Assembly (NCBI GenBank): GCA_025361065.1
Contig: JANYAY010000098.1
Span: forward strand, 1 to 47,636
DNA: 47,636 bases
Reading direction: 5' to 3'
Source: Deltaproteobacteria bacterium
Lineage (GTDB): Bacteria; Desulfobacterota; Syntrophia; Syntrophales; Smithellaceae
Shown here: positions 43,466-47,636 of the stretch, in pieces
Layout: every line of letters starts with the position of its first letter
How positions within the stretch are numbered: position 1 is the stretch's first letter
Made by a program: the position numbers and the translations under genes
Notes under the pieces: model-generated
Told to the model about the DNA's origin: nothing
Database searches by the model: none
What the model saw: the letters and a program-made list of their open reading frames with translations, nothing else

Positions 43466-44755
43466 TTACTTCTTTCCATACTCCGGATCAATCTTCACCA
43501 GCGCCGCGACGATAAAGCCGGGGATGGTGGTGATTAATATCCAGAAATAGAAGTTTTTATATCCGAGCATTTCCTGAATCCAGCCGCTGGCCATGGCGGG
43601 CAGCATCATGCCGAGGGCCATGATTCCGGTGCCGATGGCGTAAAAGACGGTTTTATACTCTCCCTGCGAAACCATGATCATGTACATCGTGTAAGCGGTA
43701 AAGCCGAAACCGTAGCCGAATTGTTCAATCGCCACGGCGGAGCCGATGAGCCATAAACTTGTCGGCAGCGCATGGGACAGATACACAAAAATTAAATCCG
43801 GTGCATGCATGATCAGCACCATCGGCCACAGCCAGAATTTCAAGCCTTTCCGATAAACGGCGTAACCGCCGAGAAGTCCACCCAGCATCAGGGCCACGAC
43901 ACCCACCGTGCCGTAAATCCAGCCGACTTCAGCAGTCGTCAGTCCCAGTCCGCCTTTTGCCGTTGAATCGAGCAGGAAGGGCGCAACCATCTTCACCAGT
44001 TGCGCTTCAGCAAAACGGTAAAACAAAAAGAAGCAGATGATAATAACAATATCCTTGCGCCGGAAAAACAAGGTGATGATGCGGAAATATTCCGCCAGGA
44101 ATCCTTTACCTTTATCCAGCGGTGCGCTGTGATCACCTGCGGGATAAGGCAGGACAAAGAAATGATACAGGCAGAGGGCCAGAAAAACCGCAGCGGCGAC
44201 CAGAAAAGTGATCGACCAGGCGGAGGCAACCGGATAGCCTTGTTTTTGTAAGGTGCCGGCGATGACAACCAGCCCGCCTTTGGAGGCGATGGTGGCCACG
44301 CGGTAAAAGACCGTGCGTACACCGACGAAAGCTGCCTGCTGCGGCGTGTCGAGCCCCAGCATATAAAACCCATCGGCGGCGATATCATGTGTGGCGGAAG
44401 AAAAGGCCATAATCCAGAACATCGCGAGGGTATATCGGACAAAATCCGTTGCGGGTAACGTCAGAGCAACACAGGCAAACGACCCGCCGATGGCCAGTTG
44501 CATGAGCACAATCCAGAAACGCTTGGTGCGGAAGAGATCGACAAAGGGGCTCCAGAAGGGTTTTATCACCCAGGGCAGGTAAAGCCAACTGGTGTAAAGG
44601 GCGATCTGTGTATTGGAGAGTCCCAGGTTTTTGTAAAGCACAACGCTGACGGTCATGGCGATCATATAAGGAATGCCTTCAGCGAGGTAGATGGTGGGCA
44701 CCCAGGCCCAGGGATTCCGGATTATTGCAGGCCTTCTCTTATTCAATGCAGACAT
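43466..44755 (-). CDS. ampG: AmpG-like MFS muropeptide permease
   Basis: 429 residues with about twelve membrane helices. Opening WVPTIYLAEGIPYMIAMTVS, then LPWVIKPFWSPFVD and FSSATHDIAADGFYMLGL are AmpG hallmarks. AmpG imports GlcNAc-anhydroMurNAc peptides into the cytoplasm for recycling. With AmgK and MurU homologues about 3-5 kb downstream on the same strand this supports a salvage pathway. The second half (FGFTAYTMYMIMVSQGEYKT) is also family-typical. Predicted inner membrane location; no regulator such as AmpR or beta-lactamase is in view. Confidence 0.87.
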   Translation of the reverse strand: MSALNKRRPAIIRNPWAWVPTIYLAEGIPYMIAMTVSVVLYKNLGLSNTQIALYTSWLYLPWVIKPFWSPFVDLFRTKRFWIVLMQLAIGGSFACVALTLPATDFVRYTLAMFWIMAFSSATHDIAADGFYMLGLDTPQQAAFVGVRTVFYRVATIASKGGLVVIAGTLQKQGYPVASAWSITFLVAAAVFLALCLYHFFVLPYPAGDHSAPLDKGKGFLAEYFRIITLFFRRKDIVIIICFFLFYRFAEAQLVKMVAPFLLDSTAKGGLGLTTAEVGWIYGTVGVVALMLGGLLGGYAVYRKGLKFWLWPMVLIMHAPDLIFVYLSHALPTSLWLIGSAVAIEQFGYGFGFTAYTMYMIMVSQGEYKTVFYAIGTGIMALGMMLPAMASGWIQEMLGYKNFYFWILITTIPGFIVAALVKIDPEYGKK

Positions 44756-44991
44756 GGATCACCATTTCGTTTTCGCGCAAAGCAATCATCTGTTCCTCTT
44801 TGTCCCCGGCATGTCATTGCGGCCTTTGAGCCGGAATCCGGGAGTTTCATCAAATATTCTGGTTCCCGACTTTCGTGACCTGAAGGTCACAAGATCGGGA
44901 CGACATCCGGCTGCCGGATCAGGTCCGGCATGAATCTATAAGTGATCTCAGATATTCCACTATGTCCTTAGTTTTATGATTGGAGGTTGAT
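44756..44991. other. Intergenic region with a short palindrome
   Basis: 236 bp. It contains GTGACCTGAAGGTCAC (7-bp stem) around 44875-44890 and CCGGCTGCCGGATCAGGTCCGG, shown here only as two joined short blocks, near 44910-44930. These look like remnants of an intergenic repeat. No gene seen. Confidence 0.4.
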
Positions 44992-45417
44992 TCATTTCTT
45001 TTTTGCCTTTTCCAGTTCGTCGTTGATAAACCAGCCTTTGATTTTATAGTAGCTGCAAAGCCACAGGACATATTTCAATTTTTCCCTGTCGACTTGTCGT
45101 TGATCCACAATATAGACGGCAATCGCCGGTTTTTTGCCGGTTTCTTTGGCATAGTGCAGAGCCTGACCGATCGCCTCATGAAAATTGTCGAGTTTATCTA
45201 CTTCAATGGCGTAATCATCGCTGACAAGATCGGCGCGGCCATATTTTACGGGTACTTCCATTTTTGCTTTGCCTTTAAAATAAATCTCATTGAACGCGAT
45301 CTGGAAATCTTTTTCGGTGTATAAAACATGCTGTTTCGGGCCGGCGCAGGCCGCAATAATGCCGATGAGCGCAAGGGCAATAAGGATATGTATTCTAATG
45401 AGCAAAACATTATTCAT
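44992..45417 (-). CDS. Lipoprotein with a nuclease-like (PD-(D/E)XK) motif
   Basis: 141 residues. The N terminus is a signal peptide with lipobox IAAC (ALIGIIAACAG), so probably a periplasmic lipoprotein. The mature part has YGRADLVSDDYAIEVDKLDN, in which D, then E-x-D, resembles the PD-(D/E)XK nuclease core, followed by FHEAIGQALHYAKETGKKPAIAVYI. This motif order recurs in a small family of secreted nuclease-like proteins of unknown job. The gene starts two bases after the SpoIID stop, so the two are one operon. It is unusual to find this fold as an exported lipoprotein in a cell wall locus. Function not assigned. Confidence 0.72.
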   Translation of the reverse strand: MNNVLLIRIHILIALALIGIIAACAGPKQHVLYTEKDFQIAFNEIYFKGKAKMEVPVKYGRADLVSDDYAIEVDKLDNFHEAIGQALHYAKETGKKPAIAVYIVDQRQVDREKLKYVLWLCSYYKIKGWFINDELEKAKKK

Positions 45418-45419
45418 CG

Positions 45420-46745
45420 TTATTCATACAATTTCAGCAAAGTTGCACCGGAAAAGTAATGGGTTAAAATATCTTCAGCGCGAAATCCTTTGGCGGCCAT
45501 AACGGCGGCACCAATCTGGCATAGACCAACGCCATGTCCCCAACCACCGCCATCCAGAATAAACCGCTGAATTTTACCATCTTTCGCCTGTTCTATCGAT
45601 ACAACGAAAGCACTGCTCAAAAGGTGGCTTCGCGAAAGCCAGCTGCGGATCTCCAATTCCTTGCCGACTATGACGGTCCGTTTTGTGCCTTCAATTTTCA
45701 ATTTACTGATTCTGCCGGAAGGGCCGCGTTTTAAGGCCACCAGATTCTGCAACACACCGAAATCAATGCCGGTTTTTTTCTGAAGGATTTCTTCCAACTC
45801 TTCCCGGGTGTAACTTACCTGCCAGCGGTAAAAATTCATTGTTTCCTGATCAAAAGAAGGCAATATTTCGCCAAGCAGTGCTTTGTCCTCGGTATTACAG
45901 TAGGCAGCCGGTTTGCTGCGCAACCAAATTCCTGCATCATCCTCGGAAGAAATGGCTGCATACTGGCTTAAATGATCAGTCACACTCTGGAGATAGGGGA
46001 ATGATTTATCTTCCCAGGCTGAGGCGAAAATTTCCGTTCGCCCGCCGCAGGCCTTATAATAGCGCGCATCACAAATTTTATTATTCGCAACTAAATATAG
46101 GCCGCGGGTTGCCTGAATTGCCGTCTTTACAGCGGGCGAGGTGATTTGCGTGATTCCCTGATAGCGCTGGCAATGGTCATCGGCGCAGACGTCGAAAAAA
46201 GAATGATCGTTAGTATCATGCCAGCGGATTATTTCATTATTGTCTGTTTGATCAATAGGGAGATCACGGGCATTTCCTTTTTTTCGCGTCAGCATGGCGA
46301 CAAGCCAACTGCGGGCAGTAATGGCCTGAGCTTTTAAAAACTCCAGCGGCGCCTGTGCCGACATTTCCGAAGAAATGACGGAGGCAAGATAATCTTCCAG
46401 GGGGATTTCATTAATCAGATGGAAAGAGAAATCGGGGCAGGTCCGCAGAATTATATTTCCCTTAAATGTCTGACGCACGATCCGCTGCCAATGAAAGCCG
46501 ATACCTATTTTTACATCCATTGTAAAAGTCGAATTCTTACCCGCTGCAAGCCTTATTTTTTTCCTCGAGGCCAATTCCTTTCCCGATGCATTGCTTAAGC
46601 TGACTTTTCCGGCCAGGCTCCGGATGTTCAGAAGCTCTGCGGCGGTCTGCTTAGCGGAAAGATAAAAATTCCCATTCAAAGTTATTGCAGATTCGCGATA
46701 ATTCTGCAGCAGAGCGACTTTAATTTCCGGTTCACGATCAATCAT
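45420..46745 (-). CDS. SpoIID/LytB-domain protein
   Basis: 441 residues. Core SpoIID features: EIPLEDYLASVISSEMSAQA with the catalytic-type Glu (E127), FLKAQAITARSWLVAM, YKACGGRTEIFASAWEDK, and the C-terminal signature GGWGHGVGLCQIGA. SpoIID is a lytic transglycosylase acting on stripped glycan strands in sporulating Bacillus; Gram-negative relatives are uncharacterised. Here the N terminus (MIDREPEIKVALLQN) shows no signal peptide or membrane helix, so cytosolic action on imported fragments is possible. About 100 residues of insert between the halves (HCQRYQGITQITS) are of unclear purpose. It is the upstream gene of a two-gene unit with the lipoprotein. Confidence 0.87.
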   Translation of the reverse strand: MIDREPEIKVALLQNYRESAITLNGNFYLSAKQTAAELLNIRSLAGKVSLSNASGKELASRKKIRLAAGKNSTFTMDVKIGIGFHWQRIVRQTFKGNIILRTCPDFSFHLINEIPLEDYLASVISSEMSAQAPLEFLKAQAITARSWLVAMLTRKKGNARDLPIDQTDNNEIIRWHDTNDHSFFDVCADDHCQRYQGITQITSPAVKTAIQATRGLYLVANNKICDARYYKACGGRTEIFASAWEDKSFPYLQSVTDHLSQYAAISSEDDAGIWLRSKPAAYCNTEDKALLGEILPSFDQETMNFYRWQVSYTREELEEILQKKTGIDFGVLQNLVALKRGPSGRISKLKIEGTKRTVIVGKELEIRSWLSRSHLLSSAFVVSIEQAKDGKIQRFILDGGGWGHGVGLCQIGAAVMAAKGFRAEDILTHYFSGATLLKLYE

Positions 46746-47085
46746 GGAAAATCCGTATTATATAAATTTAATCCCGCTCACGCAGGACAAGCGTCAATTC
46801 TCGTGAGCTCGCTCGCGAGGTGGTTGATTGGTATTTGTATGGATAAAATATACGGAAGTCAAGGAAGTTATCCACGCTAATTTACCTGCACACGGGTTGC
46901 AATGTTTGCCGCTGCCGGTCTTCCCAAGGCATTTTCCTGAGCCTGTGATAAACTCTGCATATGCGTGTCCGGTGACATTCCCCAGTTTCACCTGTGAACA
47001 GACAACACGGCCTGAATTCAACATAATGCTTGAATATTATTAATTTATCGTATATGAAATTGCAAAAATACACGGCGGATGACTT
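46746..47085. other. Divergent intergenic region
   Basis: 340 bp between the SpoIID gene (minus) and the ATPase gene (plus). It holds dispersed repeat copy D. A 76-residue minus-strand frame at 46794-47024 ends inside that repeat and is probably not a gene. Confidence 0.5.
46767..46830 (+). repeat. Dispersed ~60-bp repeat, copy D
   Basis: Begins TTTAATCCCGCTCACGCAGG, continues ACAAGCGTCAATTCTCGTGA and ends in GCTCGCTCGCGAGG and TGGTTGATT. Very close to copy C. Confidence 0.8.
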
Positions 47086-47636
47086 ATGGCTTATATCTGG
47101 CCAATTGGCGGAGGTAAGGGGGGTTCTGGTAAAAGTTTTATAACTTGTACTTTAGGACGGCTTTTGGCGGGATTAGGCAAAAAGACTCTCCTGATTGATC
47201 TTGACCTGGGTGCAGCAAATCTTCACACATTGCTGAATGTTCCTTATCCCCAGAAAAACCTTTCCGATTTCATCAGAAAAAATATTCCCGTTCTCGAAAA
47301 TATTGTTCTGGAAACACCCGTACCTAATCTCTTCCTTATCAGCGGTGCTAATGACTCTCTGGATATTGCCAATCTTCCTTATGAACAAAAAATAAAAACC
47401 ATGCGGGCCATCTCGAAACTGAATTATGATTGCATTTTGCTCGATCTCGGTGCGGGAACTTCTTTCAACACTCTTGATTTTTTCCTGATCTCACAGAACG
47501 GTATTTTTATAGCTACACCGGAACCAACTTCGATTGAAAATGTCTACCGGCTGATCCGGTCTATTTATTTCCGCCGGATCCATCAGTCTTTTACCGTGTC
47601 TGATTTTAAGGCGCTGGAAGAAGAAGCTGTGCAGCA
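47086..47636 (+). CDS. MinD/FlhG-like P-loop ATPase (partial)
   Basis: The frame is open to the right edge, 183 residues visible. It begins MAYIWPIGGGKGGSGKSF with the deviant Walker A of the ParA/MinD group (signature K11, K16), then LLIDLDLGAANLHTLL (switch I region) and DCILLDLGAGTSFNTLDFFL (Walker B and switch II). The pattern is closest to the FlhG/YlxH or 'MinD-like ATPase' group that positions flagella or other polar structures. The C-terminal amphipathic helix, which would tell MinD from FlhG, lies outside the window. Confidence 0.88.
   Translation, partial: MAYIWPIGGGKGGSGKSFITCTLGRLLAGLGKKTLLIDLDLGAANLHTLLNVPYPQKNLSDFIRKNIPVLENIVLETPVPNLFLISGANDSLDIANLPYEQKIKTMRAISKLNYDCILLDLGAGTSFNTLDFFLISQNGIFIATPEPTSIENVYRLIRSIYFRRIHQSFTVSDFKALEEEAVQ

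Noticed and set aside
46794-47024. 76-residue minus-strand frame with four cysteines
   Set aside because: It ends inside dispersed repeat copy D, has no clear ribosome binding site and matches no family I know. A real small gene is not excluded.
1-47636. CRISPR array, tRNA or rRNA genes
   Set aside because: No regularly spaced repeats, cloverleaf-like sequences or rRNA segments were recognised on either strand by eye; a tRNAscan and Infernal run would settle it.

Overview
The window looks like a chromosomal segment from a Gram-negative anaerobe of the deltaproteobacterial / Desulfobacterota kind, with Syntrophales-like organisms as the best guess. Reasons: an LPS assembly lipoprotein (LptE) and a TolC-type protein show an outer membrane; housekeeping genes lie in the order rho-rpmE-prfA-prmC-murA-hisD; there is a large stock of CoA-ester genes; and a probable selenoprotein is present. 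The assignment is inference from gene content only. No rRNA, tRNA or CRISPR array was seen.

Layout. (1) 1-3.4 kb, minus strand: a response regulator with an Ala at the phospho-acceptor site, then a TolC-like protein and the start of a type I secretion ABC transporter. A transposase element with perfect 28-bp inverted repeats and a 7-bp flanking duplication sits between the regulator and tolC. Removing it on paper restores a regulator-tolC-ABC operon. (2) 3.6-6.7 kb: a small phospholipase-A2-like protein and an AT-rich 749-aa orphan. (3) 6.8-20.4 kb: CoA-ester metabolism, comprising a crotonase, a frameshifted MaoC / acyl-CoA-ligase-lid fusion, a Cys-rich ferredoxin, an M24 peptidase-like protein, an SCP2 protein, an ABC-F ATPase, both subunits of a class I CoA-transferase, OsmC, a family III CoA-transferase, a MaoC pair, an SMR exporter and an MBL hydrolase. 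(4) 20.5-26.8 kb, minus strand: hisD, murA, prmC, prfA, rpmE and rho. (5) 27.2-31.2 kb, plus strand: DEAD-box helicase, patatin-like lipoprotein, SnoaL-like protein, nitronate monooxygenase-like protein. (6) 31.3-46.7 kb, all minus strand: M15 peptidase, DUF4922 HIT-like enzyme, GT2, lptE, leuS, a REP-flanked transposase, AmgK-like kinase, MurU-like nucleotidyltransferase, DUF4143 ATPase, TfoX-like protein, an ArsC/Spx-like protein with in-frame UGA, a pRiA4b-type protein, an AmpG-like permease, a lipoprotein with a nuclease-like motif and a SpoIID/LytB protein. (7) The right edge opens a MinD/FlhG-like ATPase.

How the genes may work together. AmpG (import), AmgK plus MurU (the MurNAc kinase / uridylyltransferase bypass), MurA and three enzymes that appear to lack signal peptides (SpoIID-like, M15, DUF4922) suggest a scattered, co-directional peptidoglycan salvage locus. 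The 6.8-20 kb segment looks like activation and beta-oxidation-type handling of an unidentified acid.

Most notable observations: the ArsC/Spx-like selenoprotein candidate with UxxC motif and a bSECIS-like hairpin (42084-42428); the HUH-type transposase that nevertheless has terminal inverted repeats and an apparent target duplication (1688-2792); the REPtron at 37.7-38.4 kb; and a dispersed ~60-bp repeat present four times.
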